A stretch of 64,000 bases of DNA, taken from Karstenula rhodostoma CBS 690.94. Lineage: Eukaryota > Ascomycota > Dothideomycetes > Pleosporales > Didymosphaeriaceae. A program made the translations under genes and the position numbers. This document shows positions 35,289 through 46,183 of the stretch, one piece after another. The DNA is taken from assembly GCA_010093485.1 (NCBI GenBank), contig MU001508.1, forward strand, positions 1,068,051-1,132,050, in the 5' to 3' direction. The notes beneath the pieces are model-generated. The model saw only the letters and a program-made list of their open reading frames with translations, ran no database searches and was not told where the DNA came from. Numbering within the stretch: position 1 is the stretch's first letter; every line of letters starts with the position of its first letter.

Positions 35289-37290
35289 ATGCTTGAAGAG
35301 AAAGACACCCAAGAGGACATCGCGCCATCCAATGGCAACGCTCTCAATCGACATCCTACCGCGAAAAGCGAGGGTCTCCACCATGATCACATTGCTGCTG
35401 AGGCCCTGGGTGGACATACTAGTGATCTACCAACAGGCTACTATCGAAGTCGAAGCTTCATCGGCACGGTCATCGTAAGCAACTCACGACTTTTACATAC
35501 ACAACGCAATCTAACACGCAATGTAGGCAACTTGTCTAGCACAAATATCAGGTTATCTTGGGTGGGTGCTGCCCGCCAACACGCTCTCCCTCATCAACCA
35601 AGCCATCGGCCCATCCCCAAACATCATCTGGGTCTCCATCTCTTGGACGTCAGGATTTGCTATAGGTTTCACGCTTGTGGGACGTCTGTCCGATATCTTT
35701 GGAAGAAGATGGTTTTTCATCACCGCCTCCATCCTTGGACTGGTGGGTAACATTGTGGGTGCAACTGCGCAGAGCATCAACACCTTGATTGCCACAAACG
35801 CCATCAACGGTGTTGCAGCCGCTGGCCAACTGTCGTTCCACATCATTCTAGGTGAACTGGTCCCAAACACCATGAGGGGTCCGGTCAACGCGTTCGTGTT
35901 ATCGACGTCAGTGCCGTTCGCCGTCTTTGGCCCGCCCGTTGCGCGTGCCTTCTACGAAAATACTGTTAGTTTGCACGCTTACCGGGCTCATAACCGGTTG
36001 AATTAGCGAGATACTGATCAGTACAGGCTCTCCAGTGGCGGTGGAGCTATATTCTCGGCGTCATTGTGAACACGTTAGCAATCGTTCTGTATTGCTTCTT
36101 CTACCACCCTCCGACCTATGTAGGTATTGGCCATCGCTCTCTGCATCGTCTATTAACGAAAAACAGGAAATGCTCCACGTGGGAGGTAAGTCAAAGCTCA
36201 AGCAACTCAAAACACTCGACTGGCTCGGCATCTTCCTCTTCAGCACCGGCCTCGTCGTGTTCCTCATCGGTTTGAACTGGGGCGGTGGCAGCTACCCCTG
36301 GAATAGCGGCCACGTCCTGGGCGCGCTTTTTGCTGGGTTCTTCACGCTCGTCGGCTTCTGCTTTTGGGAGGCGTACTCCGGCCTCCAGTACCCTCTGATC
36401 CCAATGAAACTGTTCAAGAACATACAGTACGATGCCGTTGTGGCCTGCGCTAGCTTGGGCGCTGTTATATACTATGCAAGTACGTAGACTACCATTGCTG
36501 AGATTTTGATCCGCTTACTGACCGGCCTCCAGACACCGTCATCTGGCCGACTATGATCGGCGCCTTGTTCACCACCGACATTACAAAGACCGGCTGGCTC
36601 TCCTGCGCGGTCGGCGGTGGCCTTCTCCTTGGCCAAATTCTCGGCGGCGCAGGTGTCCGCTACGTTCCCCGCATGAAAATACAGATGACAGTCGCGTCGG
36701 TCGTTACCGTAGCCTTCGTCGCTGCCGTCGCCTCCTCCAATGCAAGCACCGAGAGCCGCACCACCGCCCTCCTCCTCGTGGGCACCATTGGCGCTGGATA
36801 TGTCGAAAATCTAACGCTGAGCTCTACCGCATACCTTTGGGATCCCGCGGACATAGGTCTCGTCACAGGCGTCATGGGCGCCATCCGCACGGCCGTTTCC
36901 GCCATCGCAACCTCCATGTACTCCTCTATCTTGACAACCGAGTCTAGCAAGTACATCCCGCAGTACGTGGCGCCTGCAGCGCTAGAAGCCGGGCTCCCCG
37001 AGTCATCGCTCGCCGCGCTGTTCGCGGCTATCAGCGCTGGTGACTACTCCACCGTGCCGGGCATCACACCCGAGATCATCAGCGTCACGAGCGCGGCCGT
37101 GAAGCACGCATACAGCCTAGCGTTCAGGACGGTCTATCTTTGCACGCTGCCGTTCGGCGTGCTGCTGCTCATTGCGGCGGTGTTAAGTCCGAATGTGGAG
37201 AAGTATCTTACGAATGAAGTGGCGAGGAAGCTGCATGATGGGGAAAAGAGCACGCCGGCGGTGCAGAAGGAGGTTGTTGATGAGGCGTAA
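35289..37290 (+). CDS. MFS transporter, TRI12 / drug:H+ antiporter type
   Basis: Exons 35289-35474, 35527-35964, 36027-36119, 36167-36479 and 36533-37290 give 595 residues, all in phase. A hydrophilic N-terminus (about 60 residues) precedes the membrane segments. The conserved MFS loop is VGRLSDIFGRRWFFITASIL; other segments are WVLPANTLSLINQAIGP, AALQ-type helices after the third exon, and GIFLFSTGLVVFLIGLNWGG. The C-terminal PNVEKYLTNEVARKLH tail matches the TRI12 (trichothecene efflux / siderophore-like) group. It should sit in the plasma membrane and export or import a small molecule; the substrate is unknown. A TATA box lies about 85 bp upstream of the ATG. No biosynthetic core gene is adjacent. 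Confidence 0.9.
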
Positions 37291-38662
37291 ATTAATGCTT
37301 GGTTTTAGTGAGATAAATATTTCGAAAAGAAGTCTGGCTTGTAGGGGATATACTGGGATTAGACATGGCTTTCGGACCGCAGCGTCTGGGCAACCATGTA
37401 GAATTGAAGTTGGGTGGCGCAATTGTGCTGAGAATGTATTCTTATCATGTCAGCAATTCAGGTACTTGCTGGGAGATGCGCAGAGACTTGGATTGTACTC
37501 GAGCCTCCAGACGTGCTCTTAAACGCGAGCAGCGTCCACGTCACTGATCGTCTTTTACTGCTGCAACGGGCCGACGCTTTTCGTGAGAGCACAGCGCTTC
37601 CACGAAGAACCTGGGTAGTCTCACCTTCAAAGACCTTCGCAATAGTCAGATCACAGGGCCACGAGCAGCCAAGTCCTATGCTGCTTGCTGCCATCATCTA
37701 ATTACAACTACTCCTAGACGATTTTCGCAAATCTTAGGCCTTCAAACAATTTCCGGGCCATTGGGTGAATTTCTTTTCACTGCATGGGATCTGACTCTTG
37801 TCGAGTCCAGGTAGCGAGGCTGTCTGTGGGAGGTGTGAAGGAGTTTTGGGAGTGTTGGGTGGGTGGTAGATTAGTGGTCGCCATAAGCTGTGCCTTTTAA
37901 CGTTGATTGTTTTGCACGCTATGCACGTATGATTAGTAGGAAATACAACTTGAGCGATCAGGAAGCGAAATTGTTGTGTGCCTCCTGCTTCTGCGTAATA
38001 TTGCTTTACGGCGTACAATGACTCTCCGAAACCTTGACCGTTGAACGGAAGCAAGGGAGCAGCGTGACCTATCGCTTGGCTGACCGCATGTGCAACGCGA
38101 GATATCTAGAGCTTTGCATCGCTGAGGATGAGTAAATGGGATAGTTTTGATGAAGATGCTCAAACGTATCCCATTACACGGCCTGGAGGTTGTTGTCGAT
38201 ACCCTAAGCTTCTGCGTCACGTGCGACGCTAGCCTCCAGGGCTATCCTGCGACGAAACGCCGCACCGTCCTCACTGAAACATGCGACGGTAGAAGTCTAC
38301 AACACCATCGTTTGAATTGCCTCTTCCCCCGCCACGAGCATGCCTCGAGCTGCCGCCGAGCCTCTTGGCCGCGCTCGGCGACGCTCAGCGGAGTACCAAG
38401 GAGCGTCAAGGAGGGCGGACTCCCTTACTTCTCCCCATGGGATCTGCCAACAACCCCAATCAGAGCTATAGATGTCTGTGATATACGAGCCCCTAGTACC
38501 TTGGCGTCTGGATCGCGAGGCGACACGCGCGGTCGAGAACGCTGCTTAAAGGCATCAAGGTGGGAAGGACAGCTTCGACAGGTACGGTCGAAACGTGAGT
38601 CTCTTTCTCTCACGCCGAGCGTGTCTTTCTTCTTTCCTACAAACTCAGCACTTTGCACCACC
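37291..38662. other. Gene-free interval / long 5' region
   Basis: Chance frames only. The frame of the next gene is open back to 38147, but the translated extension (Arg/Ser-rich, no domain) and the good start context at 38663 argue it is 5' leader. Confidence 0.45.
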
Positions 38663-39750
38663 ATGGCAGCCATACAACAAGCACCTGTGCTCTCGATGCC
38701 AGGCTACAAGTCGCCGTCGGACAACAACACCTCGATTAACCACATGACGCACCTTTCTGGCATGGCTTTAGCAGAATTCGTTACGGAGCCAAAGATACAT
38801 CTCGTAGAGGCCAGCCCATCTTCGTCGAAGCAACCGATGCAGTCACCGTCCATGGATCTGAGTTCAAAGCGATCATCGCGAGCATCAGCTTCGACAACCA
38901 AGTCTCAGCTACGACAGACAAACTGCATACTTGTTGATATGCTACAAAATATTCAGAACGAACTTGCAGCCCATCGGACAATTCTACTGAATATTCAAAA
39001 TCGGGTATCAACCCTCGAGGGTGAATCCAACACCAGTGCCAACAACGATGCTCCTCAAGCTACACTTCGCACGCTGGAAGTCCAGGACGCCCCACCAAAA
39101 CGCAACAGCAGGCTACTGGCACCCGAATTATCCAGCTGGTGGCAAGCGTGCCAGACCTTCGCGAGTAATGCAGAGCCGCCGATGAGCGCTGGAGAGTTCC
39201 TCAAAACGCCGCATCGCTTTTCAGGCTTCGACTTGAAGTGGGAGGTGCCCAGCACCCCTCTTGTTACGCCACCCGATGTTGACGACATCCCATCTCTTAC
39301 ACCGACCTCCGAGGAAGGCGACCATAGCGAACTCGGAAGTCCTCTTGGGCAGAACGTGTTCTTGGGCGAGGAGATCAGCGCTTTTACACCGCAGATTGCA
39401 GGCCCAGGCGACGAAGCGGGCGTCGACATCACGGGACGCACCGTTGAGTTCGATGTCAAAAGGCTTCCCGCTCCGCCTGCTCTGCAGCCTGCACCATGTG
39501 CGAAGCCCAGCGTGATGGGGAACGAAGACGTAGTTACTGCTATCGAGCCCGAGCTTGTCGGCAATCGGCAGAGATACTTCAAAGGTGTGAGGAGCCTGGC
39601 TACCTATAAAGCCCTGTTGAAGCACAAGCCATCTGAGAACGGTGAGATACCTTTCATGTTTGGGACTTCGTTGAGCTGACGACACTAGAACACCACGTCC
39701 TCATCCACTTCCACCGGAGGAAAGATGTGGAACACCTCAGAGCCGCATGA
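38663..39750 (+). CDS. Unknown fungal protein with a coiled coil, 346 aa
   Basis: Exons 38663-39641 and 39689-39750 are joined across a 47-nt intron (GTGAGA...CTGAC...TAG). Without splicing the frame would end at 39679 with EIPFMFGTSLS; with splicing it ends in EHHVLIHFHRRKDVEHLRAA, which reads more like protein. A Ser-rich N-terminus leads to a predicted coiled coil (ILVDMLQNIQNELAAHRTIL), then a Trp-containing segment (PELSSWWQACQTFASNAEPP) and an acidic, Pro-rich region. I recognise no catalytic motif. It may be a scaffold or regulator; nothing in the context indicates the role. The start has a strong context (CACCACCATGG). Confidence 0.7.
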
Positions 39751-39948
39751 GAACTTAGCCTCGTACCCCACCTCGTCGAAAGTTTGCCGACATGGAGAAC
39801 CGACCACCCTTTCTTATTCTTCTTTGATCAACGTCAGGTTAGAGGACAATACGGTTCACGCTCTTTTACGATACACACGCCTTCAGCGGCAAATTCCATT
39901 CCGTACGATATCACTCCAGCACCACAGGGTTCCTCACCCCGCTTTCAA

Positions 39949-40602
39949 CTACATCCCCAACATGCCAAGCTCAGCCTCCATATTCCCAAGCGCAACCTCA
40001 TTCTTCTCTCCGTTCTCCTCCAGCAGAAACACCTTCCCTTTCCGAATCTCGCTTTCAAGAAACGCAGCCCTCCCCCCCCGAAACTCCTCATCACTAAGAT
40101 GCTTATACTCCCGCCTCACCTGCCCTGCATACTCAAGATACCCCACCCTCGATGCCGCCAAGACATCCATATCCATATCGAGAAACCTCTTAATCAGCCC
40201 AACCAGCGCTTCGTCCGCTGGAGGCTCGTCAGGGAGCGAGTGCGTGATGGTGCACTGTATCATGAGGGAGACGAAATCCTTGATCTGCCTTGTTGTCAGC
40301 GCCGTTCTTAGTGAAACGTTGAAACATCAACACAAACATACATGCTTAAGCTCCTCTCCCTGCTCTTCGACGTGCTTTTCCCACAGCTTGATGCTTTCCC
40401 TCTCGTTCACGCCATGCGGCGCCCGCGGATCGTACACGCTGTCGTGGAACCATGTCGCGTAGATCAACTCTGTCACGTGGGCGTGGTTGTCGGGTATGAG
40501 GCTGAGCACGTGAGCCACGTGGTTGAGGTTGTGGTAGTGGCGGGCTGGGTCTTGGTAGAGTTGTTTGATGGCGTCTGGTATGTGGTAGGTAGGTGGGGCC
40601 AT
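39949..40602 (-). CDS. HD-domain hydrolase-like protein, 198 aa
   Basis: Exons 40602-40342 and 40284-39949 (57-nt intron, GTATGT...CAG). The N-terminal half carries the HD-type motif set: YHNLNHVAHVLSLI (first His ligands) and ELIYATWFHDSVYDPRAP (the HD pair). The second half is helical with a conserved-looking MDMDVLAASRVGYLEYAGQV. Small stand-alone proteins of this type are annotated as predicted metal-dependent HD phosphohydrolases and occur in bacteria and fungi; their substrates are mostly unknown. The histidine and aspartate ligands appear intact, so it should bind metal. Confidence 0.82.
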
Positions 40603-41572
40603 GGTTGGTTGGGTGGTTGATGCGTGTGTGCATGGTAAAGCTGGGGAAGCATGTTATATTGTACAGTATGATGGGATTGAATACGAGTGATCACGATGCA
40701 AGGAGTTGCGATTGGTCGGGAACCACGGTATGCTCCAACCAGTCTTACTATCCCGTAACGAAATTTCTATTCCATATCATCTTGCCACTCCCGGTGATCT
40801 GTGCCTGATTGATCAATGCCCACAACACTCCGCAAATACACTATTGCCTCGGGGGCGAGTTTCGAGCTCAGCAATGCCCTGGACGTAGGCGTTAAGCCGT
40901 TTGCCAGATCCAGCAAGACGCTCGTCCTACAACCTTAAGCAGCAATCATAGTCTAACATCATTTGTGAAACAAAAGGAGCACTCCGATATTATTCATAAT
41001 ATAGGCCTATTTATTGAACATCATTTTATTCTCATCATCTCTACACAAAGACTAGCAGCCTTTGTGTAGAGATGATGAGAACCATGTGGAACGGACATGT
41101 GCTATGCATATATGGAAAATGTTCCTCGCCGTGAGCGCAAGAGTGATATGTCACGGAGAATGTAGCGTGTGATGTCGTATGTCGGGTAGTAGCGAAGGAG
41201 AATGCGATGGGTGAGGCCTTGTATGGGTACGGGGGGAGTTTGTTCAATTAGAGGAAGGGTATGTTTTGGCATTTGGGTATGGATTTTGTGATGGTGGATG
41301 TGTAGGTACGTGCTGGGTTGGATAGGATGGATCGTGAACGTGTGCAGTGCATTATGCGATTCTTATTATCAGCTGCGTGAAGGGAGCAGGTGCAGAAACC
41401 CTTTGCCCCGTCGGGATGTATACTTTGCACAGGATGACCAGCGTAAGCTCATGGAAAAGAACCAGCATCGATTTATATTGTATAGAGAGGGAGACACAGT
41501 GATTAAAAATTTGATCAATGTATTGTCATGTTCATATATCGTAACAAGCTACATTTCCGACCCACATATAAA
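40603..41572. other. Intergenic region with a perfect hairpin
   Basis: No gene seen. It lies between the 5' end of the HD protein and the 3' end of the aldehyde dehydrogenase. The only strong signal is the inverted repeat listed separately. Confidence 0.5.
41029..41081. repeat. Perfect 22-bp inverted repeat with a 9-nt loop
   Basis: Left arm 41029-41050 and right arm 41060-41081 are exact reverse complements over 22 bases, separated by ACTAGCAGC. Either strand could fold into a stable hairpin. It is about 490 bp beyond the stop of the aldehyde dehydrogenase gene. Possible natures are a microRNA-like hairpin, the footprint of a small inverted-repeat element, or a 3' end structure. Confidence 0.9.
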
Positions 41573-43121
41573 CTAATACGTCAGGTTGATCATGATAGTC
41601 TTAGGCTCCGTAAACGCCCTCAAAGCATGAATACCGCACTCGCGGCCCAGACCACTCTGCTTGCTGCCGCCAAACGGCGTGGTGCCGAACATCAAACTGA
41701 CACAGTTCACCCCAACCATCCCCGACTCAAAGTCCGACGCCACCCGCAGCGCCTTGTTGATATCCTGTGTGAAGACGCCAGCCATGAGGCCGAAATCCGT
41801 ACCATTGGCGAGCTTCATGATCTCCTCCTCTGTCTTGAAAGACTTGACGACGGAAACCGGCCCGAAGATCTCCTGGCAATGGATCTCGGAGTTGGGATCT
41901 ACGTCGGTGAACACGGTAGGCTCGATGTAGAAGCCCTTGTCGCCGATTCGCTGGCCGCCGACGAGCAGCTTGCCCTGGCCCTGCTGGCCGCGCTCGATGA
42001 AGCCGGTCACACGCTCGAACTGGGCTTTGTCGACGAGCGGGCCGATGTTGGTGCCTTCCGTCTCTGGGTCGCCGACTTCGTTCTTCTTGGCCTGCATGGC
42101 CTTCTTGTAGCCCTCGATGAACTTGTCGTAGATGCCTTCTTGCACATAGACGCGCGAGGCGGCAAAGCATACCTGGCCGGTGTTGGCGGTAATGGCATTG
42201 GCGCACCATGTGACGGCGTTGTCGAGGTTGGCGTCATCGAAAACGACGGCTGGAGACTTGCCGCCGAGCTCCAGCGTCACACGCTTCAGGTTTGACTTGG
42301 CAGCCATCTCCTGGATCTTCTTGCCGGTGGGGATGGAGCCTGTGAAAGAGACCTTGCGGATGCGCATGTGGCTTGCGATGATTGCACCGGTGCTTCCGTC
42401 CCCCGAAAGAATCTGGAAGACACCTGGGGGAAAGCCAGCTTCCTTGATCAGGGTACCGAGAGCGAGTGATGAGAGGGGCGTCTTCTCAGAGGGCTTTAGG
42501 ATGAAGCAGTTTCCGGTTGCGAGGGCAGGTGCGGCCTTGAGGCCAATTGTGCCGATGGGACCGTTCCATGGTACGATTCCCGCGGTGACACCGAGGGGCT
42601 CGTTGCGGACAATCTTGAGGAATCCATCGTCCTGTGGCCATGATTCCCCTCCGAACTTGTCGATGAAGCCAGCGTTGTATCTGAAGGTCTACGCATATGT
42701 CAGTCTGACTGCGTGGTCTCGTATGACCACCTTAGTTGCATGGATAAGAATCAACAAGTTATTGACGTACTTCGGCGCATAGCCCGATCTCGAAAGCCCC
42801 GAAAGCTTTGTATGGTGCTCCGAGCGACACACGTGTGAGATCCGCAACGGCTTCGGAATTCTTCTCGACGAGCTCTGCAAACTTCAACAGGATGTTGCGC
42901 CTCTCCGTGGGGCTGGTCTTCTTCCACCCAACAAAAGCCTTCTCAGCGGCGGCAACTGCTGCGTCGACATCTTCCTCTCCAGCGAGCGGGATATCATCAG
43001 CGATCAACGAGCCATCTGTAGGGTTATATAGCGACAGCTTCTTCGAGCTCTTTGAGTTGACATATTCGTTGTTGATGAAGATTTGCTTGGGAATGTTCTT
43101 GGTTGAGTACGCGAGAGACAT
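41573..43121 (-). CDS. NAD(P)-dependent aldehyde dehydrogenase
   Basis: Exons 43121-42771 and 42688-41573 (82-nt intron) give 488 residues, typical for the family. Key parts are present: GIVPWNGPIGT (cofactor binding), VSFTGSIPTGKKI, the catalytic Glu motif LELGGKSPA, the catalytic Cys motif NTGQVCFAASRVYV, EIFGPVSVV, and the C-terminal FGGSKQSGLGRECG. It oxidises aldehydes to acids. No peroxisomal signal (ends LTY), so it is probably cytosolic. It is divergent from the SDR at 43897 across a 775-bp interval, an arrangement that allows shared control. Confidence 0.95.
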
Positions 43122-43896
43122 GGTGTGGGTATCAAGGCGGACGCACGCAACAACCGGTGCAAAGGCAAAAATAATTGGGAAGAAGTGTGCAATGTCTCAA
43201 GATTTCTCAAAGTGGGGAAGAGGAGGGGGGACCAGATTGCCTGTTCCAAACCTTGGAAGGCTTAAGTCCGACGTCGATTGGTTACATGACGGGTCGCGGC
43301 TGGGCTGTATACCGGGTCCAGTATTCTCGAGTGGAGTTTGATACGTGGCGCGCATGATGGTGCTGTTCGGATGCAGCACCGCGCGCTCGCGGTTTGTTTT
43401 CCGCGCCCAACCGACGCGCCAAGTGCGGGCCAGTCGCGCTCCACGAGTCAATACTAGTGGGTTCTCCGCATTGTACGACGTCGCGTGCGTTCCAAAGCAT
43501 ACTCGTTCCGAAGCAGTTCCCAAAGCCTCGATGCGATGCAGGGACACAGTGAGAAGACGATGGGATATTATTTGTATACGATTTGACGATGGAGTGGCCC
43601 TTGAGCGGTCACCAGAGGTGGTGTTTAGAAAGCTGGCAAGTCGCCCCGCGGGGAAGACAGGAAGGAGCGACGATATCTATCTAAATCCCTCTTCCCTGTC
43701 CGGAAGAAGCGTTCCATGCAATGACTTTGCAGTGCGGAGAAAGACTCACGATTCTCCGTACATATATTACATAGCACAGGGTCTACACTTTGACGACACC
43801 TTGGCCATCAATTAGCCCTTAATCACCATACGACTGGAAATCCATTTTCTGCTCTTGAACATCCTCACATACACCTCGCAAGTACAGAACATCATC
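43122..43896. other. Divergent promoter region, ALDH / SDR
   Basis: This interval holds the upstream regions of two divergent oxidoreductase genes. An AT-rich TACATATATTACATAG element lies about 140 bp before the SDR start. Frames inside are chance. Confidence 0.45.
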
Positions 43897-44787
43897 ATGG
43901 GGAAGAAGTCAGCGTTCATCACAGGCGGAGTCTCGGGCATGGGCCTTGCTGTTGCCGAAGCCTTAGCTTCACGTTCGGACGAAGAATGGGACCTCCACCT
44001 GGTTGATCTGAACGAAACTGCGGGCAAGACTGTTGTCTCGTCACTAAAAAACGCACACTTCCACAAGACCAATGTGACCGACTACAACAGCATTATATCG
44101 GCCTTTGAATCCGCCTTTTCAACGTCTGGCCGTATAGACTTTGTCTTCGCAAACGCTGGAATCGTCGAGCGCGACAACTTTTACGAGAAGCACGATCTGA
44201 GCAAACCACCACCAGAACCAAACCAATTGTCGATCGACATCAACCTCAAGGCCGTGGTCAATACATGCTATGCAGCGCTCCACTATTTCCGCAAGTCACC
44301 AAAGCAAGACGGACTCGGTCCCGTACTGGTCATGACCGCAAGTTGTGGCGGCCTGTACCCCTCCGAGTTCTGTCCAATGTATTCCGCAGCGAAAGCAGGC
44401 GTCATCCAGTTCAACAAGGCCATCTCGTTCTCGTACCACCTTGGCGGGATCCGAACATATGCGACGGCGCCAGGAACCATCAAGACCAATCTGATGACTG
44501 GGGAGGAGTGGAAGAGCTTCCCTGAGCAGTACTTTACTCCCATGTCGACGCTCGTCAAGGCTGTGATGCATCTGATTGACGGAGGCGACCTGGAGGACTC
44601 CACGGGCAAGAAGATCAAGGCGGGGGAAGCGCACGGGCTGACGGTGGAGGTGAATAGGGATAGTTTTTACTTCAGGGAAAAGAACAAGTTTTGCGACGAG
44701 GATATGGAAGCTATGATGAAGTTTACGTCGATGGAGAAGCAGTTGGCGAGGATTGAGCAGTCGAAGGCGCAGACGAATGGGTCATAG
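43897..44787 (+). CDS. SDR, 15-hydroxyprostaglandin dehydrogenase-like
   Basis: Intronless from the ATG at 43897, 296 residues. The frame is open 14 codons upstream, but MGKKSAFITGGVSGMG is the typical start and glycine motif (TGGVSGMG). The NAG motif (FANAGIVERDNF) and active-site YSAAK (CPMYSAAKAGVIQF) with an upstream Ser/Cys segment (MTASCGGLYPSE) are present. The long C-terminal helix region (MEAMMKFTSMEKQLARIE) is seen in fungal relatives of 15-hydroxyprostaglandin dehydrogenase. Expected to oxidise a secondary alcohol or reduce a ketone with NAD(H); the substrate is unknown. It is convergent with the SKL-tailed SDR, only about 100 bp between stops. Confidence 0.9.
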   Translation: MGKKSAFITGGVSGMGLAVAEALASRSDEEWDLHLVDLNETAGKTVVSSLKNAHFHKTNVTDYNSIISAFESAFSTSGRIDFVFANAGIVERDNFYEKHDLSKPPPEPNQLSIDINLKAVVNTCYAALHYFRKSPKQDGLGPVLVMTASCGGLYPSEFCPMYSAAKAGVIQFNKAISFSYHLGGIRTYATAPGTIKTNLMTGEEWKSFPEQYFTPMSTLVKAVMHLIDGGDLEDSTGKKIKAGEAHGLTVEVNRDSFYFREKNKFCDEDMEAMMKFTSMEKQLARIEQSKAQTNGS

Positions 44788-44889
44788 TCAAGCGTACTGT
44801 ACCTTGCAGTATAGACCAACGAACAAAAATTGAGGCTGTAGTACAAAGCCCATAAGGGTGACTCGGATTACATGTCGTGATGTGTACAT

Positions 44890-45830
44890 CTACAATTTTG
44901 ATTGCCTGCCTGCTGCATATCGCACGCCGCCATCGACGGCAATGTCCTCTCCGTTTACGTACGAAGCGGCAGGCGAGGCCAGGTACACCATGACACCAGC
45001 GATGTCCTCGGGCTCCCCCAGCCGTTTGCGCGGGTTGTGGTCCTCGAGCGACTTTTGGCCTCCCAGGTTCTCGATCAAGCCATTCGCCAGCTTCGAGGGA
45101 AAGAAGCCAGGAGCTACCGTGTTGGTTGTGATGTTGCGCGGGCCGAGCTCGACCGCCAGCTGGCGCGACAAGTGGTGTGCAGCGGCCTTGGAAACACTGT
45201 ACATGATGGTGCCGTGCTCACCGACGTGAGGGACGGTGGTGCCCGCGGTTGACGAGACAATGATGATGCGAGAGGGGTCTGTGCGCGTGCCTGCCTTCTC
45301 GAGCAGCGGTGCGAATCTGCATCGTGTCAGCCGCCATCGCTCGCGACGCATTGAATCATCCTCACAGTCTTGCGAGATTGAAGACACCGCGGACGTTCAG
45401 ATCCAGCACCTTCTTGCTGCCCCAGTCCGGCGTCGGGTCGAACGGGCCCCCCCACGTCGCGCCTGCATTGCAGACCAATATGTCCAGCTTGTCATCTGTC
45501 TTTTGAACCTCCTTCACCAGCCGCGCAATGTCGTCCGTGTCGGCAACGTTCGCCGCAATACCGACCGCCTTCCCGGAGACAGGCAGCTTGTTGAGCTTCT
45601 CGACGGCTTGGTCGATGCCCTGCTCGCCTTCGTTCTTGCGTGCCGAAACGAAGACCTTCTTGGCGCCTGCGAGCAGGAATGCTGTTGCGGTGTGAAGGCC
45701 CAGTCCTCTTGATCCTTCAGCGTGTCAGCTTTCATCCCGATCGATATCGCAACGACGCCATACCGCCCGTCACCAGCGCGACCTTGCCGTCCAGGCGGAA
45801 CATGCGACCGAAGTTCTTGATGTCAGACAT
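44890..45830 (-). CDS. Peroxisomal SDR (RhlG-like), ends in SKL
   Basis: Exons 45830-45764, 45714-45366 and 45316-44890 give 280 residues. The first splice rebuilds the cofactor motif VTGGSRGLG. Downstream are CNAGATWGG, the catalytic block RIIIVSSTAGTTV...MYSVSKAAAHHL (Ser, Tyr, Lys) and the C-terminal AVDGGVRYAAGRQSKL. The final SKL is the canonical peroxisomal targeting signal type 1, so the enzyme should act in peroxisomes, for example on a beta-oxidation or side-chain intermediate. It is divergent from the acyl-CoA ligase gene with only 353 bp between the start codons, and that ligase also ends in a KL tail. The family resemblance is to RhlG-type 3-oxoacyl reductases. Confidence 0.92.
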
Positions 45831-46183
45831 GGTGCGCTAGTCTCCTACGAACAATTCCACAAGAAACGAAAAGTACTCGAGGCTACGAATAGACAGCGGC
45901 ATATTGGCTGGCGCAGCCGGGGTAGATAGCAGAAGCTGGGGAAAGCTCGGTGCGTGGAGATCGATATCCTCGGCCCTAGCTCCACCGTCGGTGCCCCGCC
46001 GACTTCCCCGGCTGTTGCAGCGAGCTAACCCCCATGATCGTCAACTGCGTTATAAAGTTGCGAGAACAAGATGGTCACGCTTCACCTTACTGCCGGAGGT
46101 CTGGCGCATTGTCGTGATCGAGTTTCCGCCTCTTTCCAGGCTCAATCCATTCCATACCTCGTTGTGCATCGGTAACCGCAAGC
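45831..46183. promoter_or_regulatory. Short divergent promoter between SKL-SDR and acyl-CoA ligase
   Basis: The 353-bp space must hold both promoters. Near its centre is CGGTGCCCCG (45989-45998), an inverted CGG pair with four-base spacing, the general form bound by Zn2Cys6 dimers. One such match can occur by chance in GC-rich DNA, so binding is only a hypothesis. A Zn2Cys6 regulator gene lies 6 kb downstream. Confidence 0.35.

Noticed and set aside
38147..38662. In-frame N-terminal extension of the coiled-coil protein
   Set aside because: The extension is Arg/Ser-rich without structure, and the ATG at 38663 has a much better start context.
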